The notes beneath the pieces were generated by a model. That model saw only the letters and a program-made list of their open reading frames with translations. It was not told the origin of the DNA and searched no databases. The translations under genes and the position numbers were made by a program. Below are positions 41,422-50,078 of a stretch of DNA of 56,534 nucleotides, piece by piece. Where the stretch lies: contig JAGNDO010000006.1 in NCBI GenBank assembly GCA_018003515.1, positions 60,917 to 117,450 of the forward strand, written 5' to 3'. Positions within the stretch are counted from its first letter, which is position 1. Each line of letters opens with the position of its first letter. The DNA comes from Caldilineaceae bacterium (lineage in GTDB: Bacteria > Chloroflexota > Anaerolineae > Caldilineales > Caldilineaceae).

Positions 41422-41832
41422 CTATCCCTGATGGACAATCGCCTCATGGCGGCCCATTCGATCCTTTGCCGCTTGATTGGTTTTCGTTGGGTCCGGATCG
41501 ATAACCAGAATCTGTTCTAGACGCAGGACCCGGGCCACCAGCCCCATGTGTCCTGCCGCCAGTTGACCGCCCCCCACCAGCAGGATGCCGATACTCCCCA
41601 GCATGGCGATCATCAGCATGCCGATGATCTGGGCGGCGGAGAGCACTCCGGCCAGAAGCACATCGGCCAAAGGTCCCATGATGCTGCGTAGGAGAAAGGC
41701 GTTGCTTTCGATCGTAGCGTTCAGGTTGAGGACGCCGATCAGCAGGACCAGGGCCAACATAAAGGCCACGGCGGCCAAGGTGTACAGCACAATAGTGAGG
41801 GCGGAGGATCCGCCGGAAGTATTGGTTTTCAT
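41422..41832 (-). CDS. Small membrane protein, unknown function
   Basis: 136 residues. Three hydrophobic segments (ALTIVLYTLAAVAFMLALVLL, GPLADVLLAGVLSAAQIIG, MLMIAMLGSIGILLVGGG) followed by a charged cytoplasmic tail. No family recognised. The start overlaps the stop of the upstream gene by 4 bp, so the pair is translationally coupled. Confidence 0.75.
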   Translation of the reverse strand: MKTNTSGGSSALTIVLYTLAAVAFMLALVLLIGVLNLNATIESNAFLLRSIMGPLADVLLAGVLSAAQIIGMLMIAMLGSIGILLVGGGQLAAGHMGLVARVLRLEQILVIDPDPTKTNQAAKDRMGRHEAIVHQG

Positions 41833-42734
41833 AGGACAACAGGCTCCTTGTGTGTGGATTCAGAGATGTTTTTCAACAGAATGACAGTCATGACTAAATT
41901 GGCCAAGGCGATGACAGGGAAGACGCCCAACTCCACCGGGCTGACCGCCACGCCCACCCGCAGCATGTTTAGTCCCATCAGGCTGACAGCCAGCCCCAGG
42001 GTCAGAAACTTGAGGAGGGAGATGGAGGCCAACAGGTATCCCCAGGCGCTGCCCCGCAAGAGCAGCACCCCGGACACGAAGCAGAGGGGCACGATCACGG
42101 CCAGATCCATTGCTTGAATGAAGAGGCTGGTGACGTTCTCCAAGGCTGCGGGCTGACCCCCAGACCAGGTGGCGGCAATCCGGCCCAGCCAGGCCAAGAG
42201 CAGGAAGCCCCCGGCCCCGAAAAGCAGACCGGCAATCCCCCGCCGGGGCAGGGTGGGGGAAAAGTGGCCGGGCAGACTGGCCAGATCGATCCCCCACAGA
42301 CTCAACACAATGGCGTACAGGCTGAGGCCAAAGAGGACCACATAGACCAGGAAAAGCTGATTGTAGGCCGCACCGAAGCACATGGTGATGTAGGTGTAGA
42401 GTACAAAGCCCACCGTCCCCGTCAGCAACAGTCGCCCCCGCAGAGATCCCCGCAACGTCATGCGCAGCCCGACCAACAGCAAGGGTACACCCAAGATCAG
42501 GGTCACCAAATCGTTGGCCTGCATCTGGGCCGCGGAACTGACCGTGTCCCAATAGTAGAGCCCCTTCGCACTGATGGTCACCACTTCGCCCCGGAAATTT
42601 GTCACGGTGAAAGGTGTCCCCTCTCCCGGCCAAAGACCGGCCACGGCTGCGAGCAGGGCAAGCAAGGCGATGGGCGGTACCAGCCATTTGAGCGCTCTAT
42701 CTATAGTTCTTGTGTCTTTGTTGAGATTTTTCAT
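41829..42734 (-). CDS. Multipass membrane protein, unknown function
   Basis: 301 residues; ATG at 42734 behind AGGAGGAAG. A first membrane segment (WLVPPIALLALLAAVAGLW), then a small extracytoplasmic domain (FTVTNFRGEVVTISAKGLYY), then about seven more segments. No catalytic motif is seen. Coupled to the small membrane protein downstream and 16 nt after the flavodoxin-like gene. Confidence 0.75.
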   Translation of the reverse strand: MKNLNKDTRTIDRALKWLVPPIALLALLAAVAGLWPGEGTPFTVTNFRGEVVTISAKGLYYWDTVSSAAQMQANDLVTLILGVPLLLVGLRMTLRGSLRGRLLLTGTVGFVLYTYITMCFGAAYNQLFLVYVVLFGLSLYAIVLSLWGIDLASLPGHFSPTLPRRGIAGLLFGAGGFLLLAWLGRIAATWSGGQPAALENVTSLFIQAMDLAVIVPLCFVSGVLLLRGSAWGYLLASISLLKFLTLGLAVSLMGLNMLRVGVAVSPVELGVFPVIALANLVMTVILLKNISESTHKEPVVL

Positions 42735-42750
42735 GATTCTTCCTCCTGGT

Positions 42751-43254
42751 TCAGGCCAGAATTGTGGGCGTCCACGCCCGAATTGCTTCCCAATCCCGCT
42801 GGTCGGACTCGACGGACTTGACCATCTTGGCGATGAGGCGGTCCACAAACGAGAGCCGGGAGAAGTCCATGCGCCCGGTGAAGTAGACCTCCTCCGCGCC
42901 GGGGAGCAGGGCGCGGACTGGGTTCAGATAGGCGTACCGGGCGGTGAGGCTGGTCTCGTCGTCCCCGGTGTTGAGCATGTGGACGGTGAAAAGGGCCACG
43001 GGCATGCCGTTGAGGACGGTCTGGTTGGCCTCAACGAACTTCACGGCCTCGGGCAGCCAGCGGCCCATGCGGATGGCGCTGCCCAGGATCACGGCGGTGT
43101 ATCCGGCCAAAGTGGGCGACTCTTTGACTGGCTTGACGTCCACGGTGTAGCCCTGGGCGCTCAGGCTTTCGCCCAGGGCTACGGCCACCTCTGCCGTGGA
43201 ACCGGCTTTTGTGGCATAGGCGATGAGAATGCGGTCGATGGGTGAAGCGATCAT
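42751..43254 (-). CDS. Flavodoxin-domain protein (HemG-like)
   Basis: 167 residues. Begins RILIAYATKAGSTAEVAVAL, the FMN phosphate-binding loop of flavodoxins, followed by AVILGSAIRMGRWLPEAVKFV and PVALFTVHML, as in the menaquinone-dependent protoporphyrinogen oxidase HemG and flavodoxin_5 family. It should bind FMN and act as a small redox enzyme. Heme biosynthesis is not indicated by the neighbours. ATG at 43254 with AAAGGAGAG upstream. Confidence 0.88.
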   Translation of the reverse strand: MIASPIDRILIAYATKAGSTAEVAVALGESLSAQGYTVDVKPVKESPTLAGYTAVILGSAIRMGRWLPEAVKFVEANQTVLNGMPVALFTVHMLNTGDDETSLTARYAYLNPVRALLPGAEEVYFTGRMDFSRLSFVDRLIAKMVKSVESDQRDWEAIRAWTPTILA

Positions 43255-43303
43255 CGGGCTCTCCTTTGAAAAGCAAGAAGGGGGCGTCTCCATTGCCGGA
43301 GAG

Positions 43304-44155
43304 TTATTCGGGCGTTCCCGGCATAAGGATATCGGTTACCCCTGCCCCTTGCTGGAACATGGTGCGCCGCTTCAGCCAGACCAGGATGACGGCAATGACG
43401 GCGATCAGGAGGTTGTCCCAGGGTTGGGCATCGGGCCAAATGGGATTGTTCAACTGAAAGTGGAGCAGGGCGGCGATCAGGAGGCTGCCCCGGGCGTCAT
43501 TGAATAGGGCGGTGAAGACAACAGAGATGGCGACACCGCCGACAAAGAAGGGCAGGAAAGACCATGCGCTTTGGGGCGTCCCGCTGATCAGGAAGGCCGG
43601 GGCGTGCCAGATCATCCAGATGACGCCGAGGATCAGACCGGCCCAGAAAGGGGCAAACTTGCGTTGCAGCAAGGGCAGAGCCAGTCCGCGCCAGCCGAAC
43701 TCCTCCATGGGGCCAAGCAACAGGGCCAGGGCCAGGGCCGGGAGCGCCTGATACCAGGGGGAGAAGGGAAACGGATCCCCAAGGGTTCCATTCAGTGCGG
43801 CCCCTGCATACATCAATGCGGGCACGCCCAGGATCAAGAAGAGCCACCACCACGGGGAGACGCGCCACAAAGTCAGCCGACGGAAGAAATTGCCCAAGCC
43901 GCTCAGTCCATATTTGTGCCAAACCACGATCACACCTGCAATGCCGGGTGAATAGACTGCCAGCATAAAGAGCGGATTGCTCATGCTGACCTCGCCAAAG
44001 AGGGCAGCGATCTGGTCGCTGAACAGGAGAAAGCTGATTCCAAGACCCCAAGTCAGGCCGAAGGTAATCAGCAGGAAAGGAATGAGCATATTCGTGCTCT
44101 TTTTTGATTGGGTAGCGGCATGTATGGCTGAATGTGTGACGGGTACGGTTGACAT
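43304..44155 (-). CDS. CPBP-family intramembrane metalloprotease
   Basis: 283 residues, about eight hydrophobic segments. Motif 1 GPMEEFGWRGLALP, motif 2 MIWHAPAFLISG and motif 3 LLHFQLNN form a complete CPBP site of the EEFGWRG subgroup. Start has AAGGAGAAA. It is the third complete CPBP in the cluster, plus one divergent copy at 39954. Confidence 0.9.
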   Translation of the reverse strand: MSTVPVTHSAIHAATQSKKSTNMLIPFLLITFGLTWGLGISFLLFSDQIAALFGEVSMSNPLFMLAVYSPGIAGVIVVWHKYGLSGLGNFFRRLTLWRVSPWWWLFLILGVPALMYAGAALNGTLGDPFPFSPWYQALPALALALLLGPMEEFGWRGLALPLLQRKFAPFWAGLILGVIWMIWHAPAFLISGTPQSAWSFLPFFVGGVAISVVFTALFNDARGSLLIAALLHFQLNNPIWPDAQPWDNLLIAVIAVILVWLKRRTMFQQGAGVTDILMPGTPE

Positions 44156-44183
44156 CGCTTTTCTCCTTGTGGGGTTGTTGTGC

Positions 44184-44408
44184 CTACGTTGTGACTGCCA
44201 GAATGGTGCAGCCCAGGTTGTGCAGGGTACGGATCAGCCCGATGATCCCGGACTGGTCCGTGCGGATATTGGCGAGCAGGGTCGTGTCGCCCTCGTCCGT
44301 GAGCAGGGTTTGCGCGGGGCAGAAGGCGGCTACAAACTCCTCGTCCATCTGCCCGCTGAATCGAATTTGGTAGACCCGCTGGTCTTTGGATTTTTCCTCT
44401 TCGTTCAT
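44184..44408 (-). CDS. Small acidic protein, unknown function
   Basis: 74 residues; AAAGGAGAAA lies before the ATG. RVYQIRFSGQMDEEFVAAF, TDEGDTTLLANIRTDQSG and IIGLIRTLHNLGCTILAV suggest a compact alpha-beta fold rather than a membrane peptide. I do not recognise it. Located 28 nt upstream of the CPBP gene in the same direction. Confidence 0.75.
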   Translation of the reverse strand: MNEEEKSKDQRVYQIRFSGQMDEEFVAAFCPAQTLLTDEGDTTLLANIRTDQSGIIGLIRTLHNLGCTILAVTT

Positions 44409-44421
44409 AGATTTCTCCTTT

Positions 44422-44510
44422 GGGACTGGGACTGGGGGTTAGGGATTGGGAACCGAGAATCAAACTCGCATGAATAATTACGCCCAATCCCTAATCCCCA
44501 ACCCCCATTT
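44422..44510. repeat. Heptamer palindrome GGGATTAGGG/CCCTAATCCC
   Basis: GGGTTAGGGATTGGG and CCCAATCCCTAATCCCC form an imperfect hairpin across about 45 nt between two small genes. It may be a terminator for the 68-residue gene or another dispersed repeat. Confidence 0.5.
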
Positions 44511-44514
44511 CCCC

Positions 44515-44721
44515 CTATGCCGACGTCTCTCGCAGGGAGCTGCGGGGCGCCGCCTCGGTGCGGGCTGGCAGCTCTCTGGCGCGTTTGCGCATAGCCATCC
44601 ACAGCAGCTTGAGCCGAGAGGGTTGACGGGGGGCCTCGTGGATCTGGCGGTCATGTTCCGCCTCGGCCAGAAGGTGCCGGTGGTTCATCATGATCAGGTG
44701 ATAGTCTAGCTGGGTATTCAT
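44515..44721 (-). CDS. Small basic protein, unknown function
   Basis: 68 residues; GAAGGAGAG is 5 nt before the ATG. His-rich helical start (LDYHLIMMNHRHLLAEAEHD), then RKRARELPAR and a Ser/Thr-rich tail. Similar tiny proteins of unknown role are common in Actinobacteria and Chloroflexota. First gene after the regulator's terminator. Confidence 0.65.
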   Translation of the reverse strand: MNTQLDYHLIMMNHRHLLAEAEHDRQIHEAPRQPSRLKLLWMAMRKRARELPARTEAAPRSSLRETSA

Positions 44722-44799
44722 AAATCTCTCCTTCGTTTCTATCCCCCTCAAGGGGTCTTCGTTTGGACGGGCCTGCGCTTCCAACTTTACACCCGGCCA

Positions 44800-44832
44800 C
44801 AAAAAAACGGACCACATGATCATGTGGTCCGT
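44800..44832 (-). terminator. Rho-independent terminator of the LuxR gene
   Basis: Minus strand: a perfect 26-bp palindrome ACGGACCACATGA/TCATGTGGTCCGT (44832-44807) is followed directly by seven T residues. It is 70 nt beyond the regulator stop. Confidence 0.88.
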
Positions 44833-44900
44833 CGCTGAAAAAGCATGTAGTTGTGGATGTAGGGCGTGTGGGGGCGGATGTGGGGGCGGATGTGGGGTCT

Positions 44901-47531
44901 TTACAGCAGCCCAATCTCCTGGGCTCGCTGCACGGCCTGGGTTTGGCGGTTGACCCCCAGCTTGCCGTAGATGCTCTTGACATGGAAGCGCACGGTGTTG
45001 AGGCTGACCACCAACTCGTCGGCGATCTCCGCATATTTGAGTCCCTGGCCCAGCAGCGCCAGCACCTCCAACTCCCGTTCGCTCATTGGTTCCACGAGAC
45101 CGGTCTGGGTTCCACGCGCCACCGGGGATGGGGGGTGGGTCGGGAAATGGGCCGCCAGTTCGGTATAACCCGCCCGCACCGCCAGCGCTGCCAGCGCCGG
45201 GCCTTCATCCACAAAGACCCGCACATTGCCCTCCGGTGCGGCCAGGGCCACAGCCTGGGCCAGCCACGCCTCCCTTTCGTCTCCACCCAACAGGGGCGCG
45301 GCGATGATCAGACAGCGCAGGGTGGCGCCGTGGCGTTCCTCTTTCACGGCCGAGGCCAAGATACGGCGAGCGTAGGCCACGGCGGTCGGCTTGTCTCTGG
45401 TGGCCAGCAGACGCAGCCAAACCAAGTGCGCCCGATCTGTGCGCCGGTTCACTTCGTCGTCAGGGCCAATCCCCGTGCTACGCAACAAGCCCTCGGCTAC
45501 GTCCAAATCCCCCTGGAATAGTCGCAACTCTGCTTGCCGGACCGTCACTTGTAACTGCACCCACCCTGGCGCACCCCCACTCAGCAGGTCCGCTGCCTCT
45601 TGCACCAGTCCATCGGCCCCGGCCCAATCGCCTGTGGCCTGGGCGATCATTGACAGGTAGAGCCGGGTGGTGATGGCCGAGGAGGTGTGACCGGAGAGCA
45701 TGGACGTCTGCACGGCCTGGGCCAGATAGGCCTGGGCCTCGTCCAGCCTGTTCCACCAGTAGTGGAGCGCACCCAGCGCGATCTGCACAGAATCAACCAC
45801 GGGCAGGGGCGGCGCGTCCCGACGCTCCAACCGGGCGCGATAGGGCGCGCAGATCTCGGCCAGAAAGCGCAGTCGCCCGAATTGCAGGGTGAGGGTGGAG
45901 AGGTGGGCAAAGGCCAACATTTCGGTCACCAGATCGTCTGTGGCCTGGGCGGCCCGAATGGCCTGATCGAGAACAACAACCGCTTCGGCATACGGGGCGA
46001 TTTGGCGATAGGCTGCGCCCAAGGCCAGGGAGGCCAGGCCGATCACTCGCTGATTCTTGGCTTCCGCCAATGCCAGGGCGGCGCTGGCGACCTCCACGCT
46101 TTCTGTCAGGTTGCCCTGCACCTGAAGCAGATTGGCCTGCAATGCGAGACACTCGGCCCGTAGGTCTTGCGCAGCAGGTGCGTGGGATTGCAGTCCGGTC
46201 AAGGCTGCCTGGGCCTGGCCCAAATAGGGCAGAATTTCGCCGATCTGCCCGCGCAGCAGATGCATCCAGGCAAAGTCCAGATTGGTGCGGGGGCTAGAGT
46301 CCCGCCACTGGGCGGGCAAAGATTGTATCCACCCCTCCATGCGTCGGGCGTAGCCCTGGTTAAGCAGTTTCCAACCGTGGGTCTCGATCAACTCAACGCT
46401 GCGCGCAAAGTCTTCGCCGACCAGACTGTGTTCGATGGCCTCTGCCGGTCTGTCGTGGCTGGCATACCAGTGGCTGGCCCGCCGGTGCAGCGCCGGGATC
46501 GTCTCCGGCTGGGTGCGCTGCAGTTGGTGGCGCAGAAGTTCGGCGAAGAGGTGATGGTAGCGATACCAGCGCCCCTCATCGTCCAACGGGATCAGGAAGA
46601 GATTGGCGGCCAGCAACGCCTCCAAAAGGGTGGCACTGCCCGTCTCGTCCGTGACCGCATCGCACAGCGCGCCTGTGAATCGGGAGAGAATGGCCGTCTG
46701 GAGCAGAAAACGCTGGACTGGAGGGGGTTGGACTTTGAGTACTTCCTCGGTGAGGTAGCTGAGGATAAAGCGATGGCTGCCGCTGAGGGAGTGGATGAAG
46801 GCGGACGGGTCGGCGCGGCCTTGCAGGGAGAGGCCGGCCAACTGAAGCCCGGCGATCCAGCCTTCCGTGCGCTCGGCCAGCCGGGACAGGTCCGGCGCGG
46901 AGAGGCTGACGCCCATACTTTCCCGCAAAAAGCACCCAATCTCCCCTTCATCAAAGCGCAGATCCGCGGCCCGAATTTCGGTCAATTGGTTGCTGGCCCG
47001 CAGCCGGGCCAGGGGCAGGGCCGGGTCTTCCCGGGTGACCAGCACCAGGTGGAAGGTGGCAGGCGGGTGGGCCAGCAGTCCTTGCAGCACAGCCAGAATC
47101 GTGGGATCCTGAATGGATTGAAAATCGTCCAGCACGCAGAGGCAGGGCGTTTTTAAGCCGGTCAGGTCGTTGACCAGCCCGGTCATCAATGCAGCGGGCG
47201 GGGGAAACTGGCCCGCTGCCAGCACGGACTGAATATCTGTGCCCAGGGCTGGGTCCACCCGTTGCAGGGCCGCGATCAAATAGGTGAAGAAGTGGAGCGG
47301 GGTGTCGTCGCTTTCGTCCAAAGAGAGCCAGGCCACGGGGCGTCGCGTGTGGGCTGCCCAGGCCGCGGCCTGGATACTCTTGCCATAGCCGGCCGGGGCC
47401 GAGATCAGGGTCAACGTCCGACCGTCCGCCAGCCCTGCGTCCAGCCGATGCAACAAAAATGCCCGCTCGACTGGCGTGGTCGGCAGGGTGGGCATAAACA
47501 GTTTTTGAGTCAGAAGGGTGAGGGCTGGCAC
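44901..47531 (-). CDS. MalT-like LuxR-family transcriptional regulator (STAND)
   Basis: 876 residues. Order: P-loop NTPase with Walker A SAPAGYGKS (44-52), Walker B LCVLDDFQS, RYHHLFAELLRHQL at the end of the NTPase module; a long TPR-like helical region (about 370-790, VEVASAALALAEAKNQRVIG); and a C-terminal LuxR helix-turn-helix (LSERELEVLALLGQGLKYAEIA, TVRFHVKSIYGKLGVNRQTQA). Length and layout match MalT-type ATP-dependent activators that bind an inducer through the TPR part. It has its own promoter and terminator but points into the membrane-protein/CPBP cluster, which is the best candidate for its regulon. The inducer is unknown. Confidence 0.93.
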   Translation of the reverse strand: MPALTLLTQKLFMPTLPTTPVERAFLLHRLDAGLADGRTLTLISAPAGYGKSIQAAAWAAHTRRPVAWLSLDESDDTPLHFFTYLIAALQRVDPALGTDIQSVLAAGQFPPPAALMTGLVNDLTGLKTPCLCVLDDFQSIQDPTILAVLQGLLAHPPATFHLVLVTREDPALPLARLRASNQLTEIRAADLRFDEGEIGCFLRESMGVSLSAPDLSRLAERTEGWIAGLQLAGLSLQGRADPSAFIHSLSGSHRFILSYLTEEVLKVQPPPVQRFLLQTAILSRFTGALCDAVTDETGSATLLEALLAANLFLIPLDDEGRWYRYHHLFAELLRHQLQRTQPETIPALHRRASHWYASHDRPAEAIEHSLVGEDFARSVELIETHGWKLLNQGYARRMEGWIQSLPAQWRDSSPRTNLDFAWMHLLRGQIGEILPYLGQAQAALTGLQSHAPAAQDLRAECLALQANLLQVQGNLTESVEVASAALALAEAKNQRVIGLASLALGAAYRQIAPYAEAVVVLDQAIRAAQATDDLVTEMLAFAHLSTLTLQFGRLRFLAEICAPYRARLERRDAPPLPVVDSVQIALGALHYWWNRLDEAQAYLAQAVQTSMLSGHTSSAITTRLYLSMIAQATGDWAGADGLVQEAADLLSGGAPGWVQLQVTVRQAELRLFQGDLDVAEGLLRSTGIGPDDEVNRRTDRAHLVWLRLLATRDKPTAVAYARRILASAVKEERHGATLRCLIIAAPLLGGDEREAWLAQAVALAAPEGNVRVFVDEGPALAALAVRAGYTELAAHFPTHPPSPVARGTQTGLVEPMSERELEVLALLGQGLKYAEIADELVVSLNTVRFHVKSIYGKLGVNRQTQAVQRAQEIGLL

Positions 47532-47592
47532 AATGATCGGTTACGCTCAATGGCGTTGATGATTGGTGCTTGATACCAAGTGGTACACAAGG

Positions 47593-47621
47593 ATTATAGC
47601 AGTCTGCGCTGAATGGGGCAA
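47593..47621 (-). promoter_or_regulatory. Promoter of the LuxR gene
   Basis: Minus strand: TTGCCC (47621-47616), 17-bp spacer ending in TGC, -10 TATAAT (47598-47593), i.e. an extended -10. The leader is about 60 nt. Confidence 0.75.
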
Positions 47622-47690
47622 AAGCTTACGACTGAATAACGGTCCAGACTCCTTACGCCTTTGACCGCAAAGCGGCGAATCCATATACTA

Positions 47691-47839
47691 AATTATACCT
47701 CAATTGTGTAGTGATCAAGATGATGGTGAATACCCGTAGGTGCGGTTTTTAACCGCACAATTTACATTTGCCGACGGATCGTGCGGTTAAAAACCGCACC
47801 TACATTTCATCATCATGATCCGTACAATTATACCTCAAT
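47691..47839. repeat. Hairpin element flanked by 14-bp direct repeats
   Basis: AATTATACCTCAAT occurs at 47691-47704 and again at 47826-47839. Between them GTAGGTGCGGTTTTTAACCG (47736 onward) pairs with its complement ending at 47803 over 23 bp, and GATCAAGATGATG/CATCATCATGATC extends the symmetry outward. The arrangement looks like a short insertion with target duplication. It lies between the divergent LuxR and glycosyltransferase genes. Confidence 0.65.
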
Positions 47840-47901
47840 CGGCTTGCATCATCTGAGCTGGATAGGCGTCAAGTTGCACTCGTCACGATAAAGGAGAGGC
47901 C

Positions 47902-49188
47902 ATGAAGATCGCTATCTTTGGGGCAGGATCCCGTGGGGATATTCAGCCGTGTGTCGTCCTGGGCAAGGGTCTGCAACAGGCGGGCTACACGGTGTGCCTG
48001 GCCGTGCCAGAGAACTTTGTCGACTTTGTGTGCGCCCACGGTCTGGAGGTTGCCCCCCTGCGCGGAGATGTCCAGGCCATCATGGCCGGGGAGACCGGGC
48101 GGGCGTTCATGCAGACCGGCGGCGGCAACCCGCTCAAGTCCATTCGGACCATCCGCACCCTGATCGCCCCCATTGTCATGGAGATGACCCAAGATCTCCG
48201 CGCCGCCTGCCAGGATGTGGACGCCCTGATCTGCCTGGGCGTCTTCAGCGTCTTTGGCCACGCCGTCGCCGAGGCCCTGGACATGCCGATTCTCCACGTC
48301 GAACCCACGCCCCTGCTGCCCAGCCGTGCCTTCCCCGCGCCCTCGTGGCCGCTTCAAAAAGGGTGGGGCGGACTGCATAACTACCTGTCGGGTCTGGCCA
48401 TGCTGGGGGTGATCTGGCTCTGGTATCGCCCCTTTGTCAACGACTTCCGGCGCAATCTGGGATTGCCCAAGCTGGGCGCGATCCGCGCCTACCGCACATT
48501 CCGATCCACCCCCATGATCAGCGCATACAGCCCTCAGATCATCCCCCATCCGCCGGACTGGCCGGAGAGTGTCCACATCACCGGCTATCTTTTCCTCGAC
48601 GATCTGGCCGACTGGCAGCCACCGCCCGAGTTGGCTGCGTTTCTGGCCGCGGGGGATGCGCCGATCTACATTGGCTTCGGCAGCATGGCCGGCCAGAACC
48701 CGGAGGAATTGGCCCGGCTGGTGGCGGAGGCCCTGGCCCAGTGCGGCCAGCGGGGCGTCTTGCTGACCGGGTGGGGCGGTTTGCGCGTCCACGATGTGCC
48801 GGCCCATGTGTGCGTGGTGGAGAGCGCACCCCATAGCTGGCTCTTTCCCCGCATGGCCGCTGTGGTCCACCACGGCGGCGCGGGGACGACTGCGGAAGGG
48901 GTGCGGGCCGGTGTGCCCACAGTGGTCGTCCCCTTTGTGATGGACCAGCCCTTTTGGGGTGCCCGGCTCAACGCTCTGGGCCTGGGACCGGTCCCCATTC
49001 CCATCAAAAAGCTGACCGCCCAAGGCTTGGCCGCCGCCATCCATACCGCGGTGACGGACTCGGCCATGCGTCGGCGAGCCGCAGCCTGCGGTGACGCCAT
49101 CCGCACTGAGAACGGTGTGGGCAATGCGGTCCAGGTGATCCGTGATTTTTTGGGCACACCCGGCTCGGAAAACGGAGGAAACCGATGA
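47902..49188 (+). CDS. Glycosyltransferase, GT1 (UGT/MGT-like)
   Basis: 428 residues; ATG behind AAAGGAGAGG. GT-B fold: N-terminal KIAIFGAGSRGDIQPCVVLG, the Gly-rich acceptor-side loop of sterol and macrolide glucosyltransferases (GSRGD); C-terminal donor-binding blocks IYIGFGSMAGQNPEELARL, LFPRMAAVVHHGGAGTTAEG (HGGAGTT) and VPFVMDQPFWGARL. It should transfer a sugar from a nucleotide donor to a lipid-like or aglycone acceptor. It overlaps the acyltransferase-like gene by 4 bp, so the two probably act on the same product, for example a glycolipid. Confidence 0.92.
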   Translation: MKIAIFGAGSRGDIQPCVVLGKGLQQAGYTVCLAVPENFVDFVCAHGLEVAPLRGDVQAIMAGETGRAFMQTGGGNPLKSIRTIRTLIAPIVMEMTQDLRAACQDVDALICLGVFSVFGHAVAEALDMPILHVEPTPLLPSRAFPAPSWPLQKGWGGLHNYLSGLAMLGVIWLWYRPFVNDFRRNLGLPKLGAIRAYRTFRSTPMISAYSPQIIPHPPDWPESVHITGYLFLDDLADWQPPPELAAFLAAGDAPIYIGFGSMAGQNPEELARLVAEALAQCGQRGVLLTGWGGLRVHDVPAHVCVVESAPHSWLFPRMAAVVHHGGAGTTAEGVRAGVPTVVVPFVMDQPFWGARLNALGLGPVPIPIKKLTAQGLAAAIHTAVTDSAMRRRAAACGDAIRTENGVGNAVQVIRDFLGTPGSENGGNR

Positions 49189-50078
49189 AAACAGCACAGG
49201 ATGGCTTCACGATCCAGCCTTGGCCCCGCATCCGCCGGTTGATGGCCGATGGCGGACGCATGGGGCTGCGCAAGCATACGGTACACGGTCTGGTGGAGTT
49301 CGATGTCACCCAGGCCCGGGCCGCCATCCATCGGCACAGGGAAGAGACGGGCGAGCGTCTCTCCTTCTCCGCCTTTTTCCTGGCCTGTCTGGGCCAGGCC
49401 CTGGACGCGGACCGGCAGCTTCACGCCTATCGAAACTGGCGCAATCAGGTGATCATCTTCGACGACGTGGATGTGAACATGCTGTTCGAGGTGGAAGTCG
49501 AGGGCCGCAAGACCATCCGCCCCCATATCTTACGCGGGGTGAACCACAAGGATCTATGGACCCTCCACGCCGAGATACGGGCGTTTCAGGCCCAGCATGA
49601 CAGCAGCCAAGAGTCCCGGTTTATCGACAGCTTTGTCAGGCTGCCCGGCTTTGTGCGGCGGTTGTTTCTGCGCTATCTGTTTGCCCATCCCCACCTGATC
49701 AAGGCCTATTACGGCACGGTGATCGTCTCCGCCCTGGGCATGTCTGGCGAGGGCGGCGGGTGGGGCATCCCGGTCCCCAACCACACCCTGCAACTCACCC
49801 TGGGCGGGATCAGCCGCAAACCAGGCGTGGTGGAGGGCCGTGTGGAGATCCGAGAGACCCTAAGCGTGACCGTCAGCTTTGACCACGACATCGTGGACGG
49901 CGCGCCGGCGGCCCGCTTTGTCCAACATCTGCGGGCGTTGGTTGAGGCCGGCCCAAGTTTGGAAACCGCGCCCGGCCCCACACCAAGTGGATACGTCCAG
50001 GGCAAAGCGCCCCCAGTCAGTCTTGAGACGTCGAATCAGCCTGCCACCGCACCCCGTGACCGGCTGATGATAGGCTGA
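49185..50078 (+). CDS. Stand-alone E2-type (2-oxoacid dehydrogenase) acyltransferase domain protein
   Basis: 297 residues with the chloramphenicol-acetyltransferase-like fold of E2 catalytic domains: LSFSAFFLACLGQALD, a central GTVIVSALGMSGEGGGWG, and the active-site motif SFDHDIVDGAPAARFV (His plus Asp of HxxxDG). There is no lipoyl or peripheral-subunit-binding domain, and no E1 or E3 gene nearby, so it is not part of an ordinary dehydrogenase complex. Such lone E2-like proteins may acylate small molecules from acyl-CoA. Coupled to the glycosyltransferase by a 4-bp overlap. Its 3' end overlaps the convergent toxin gene by 62 bp. Confidence 0.85.
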   Translation: MKTAQDGFTIQPWPRIRRLMADGGRMGLRKHTVHGLVEFDVTQARAAIHRHREETGERLSFSAFFLACLGQALDADRQLHAYRNWRNQVIIFDDVDVNMLFEVEVEGRKTIRPHILRGVNHKDLWTLHAEIRAFQAQHDSSQESRFIDSFVRLPGFVRRLFLRYLFAHPHLIKAYYGTVIVSALGMSGEGGGWGIPVPNHTLQLTLGGISRKPGVVEGRVEIRETLSVTVSFDHDIVDGAPAARFVQHLRALVEAGPSLETAPGPTPSGYVQGKAPPVSLETSNQPATAPRDRLMIG

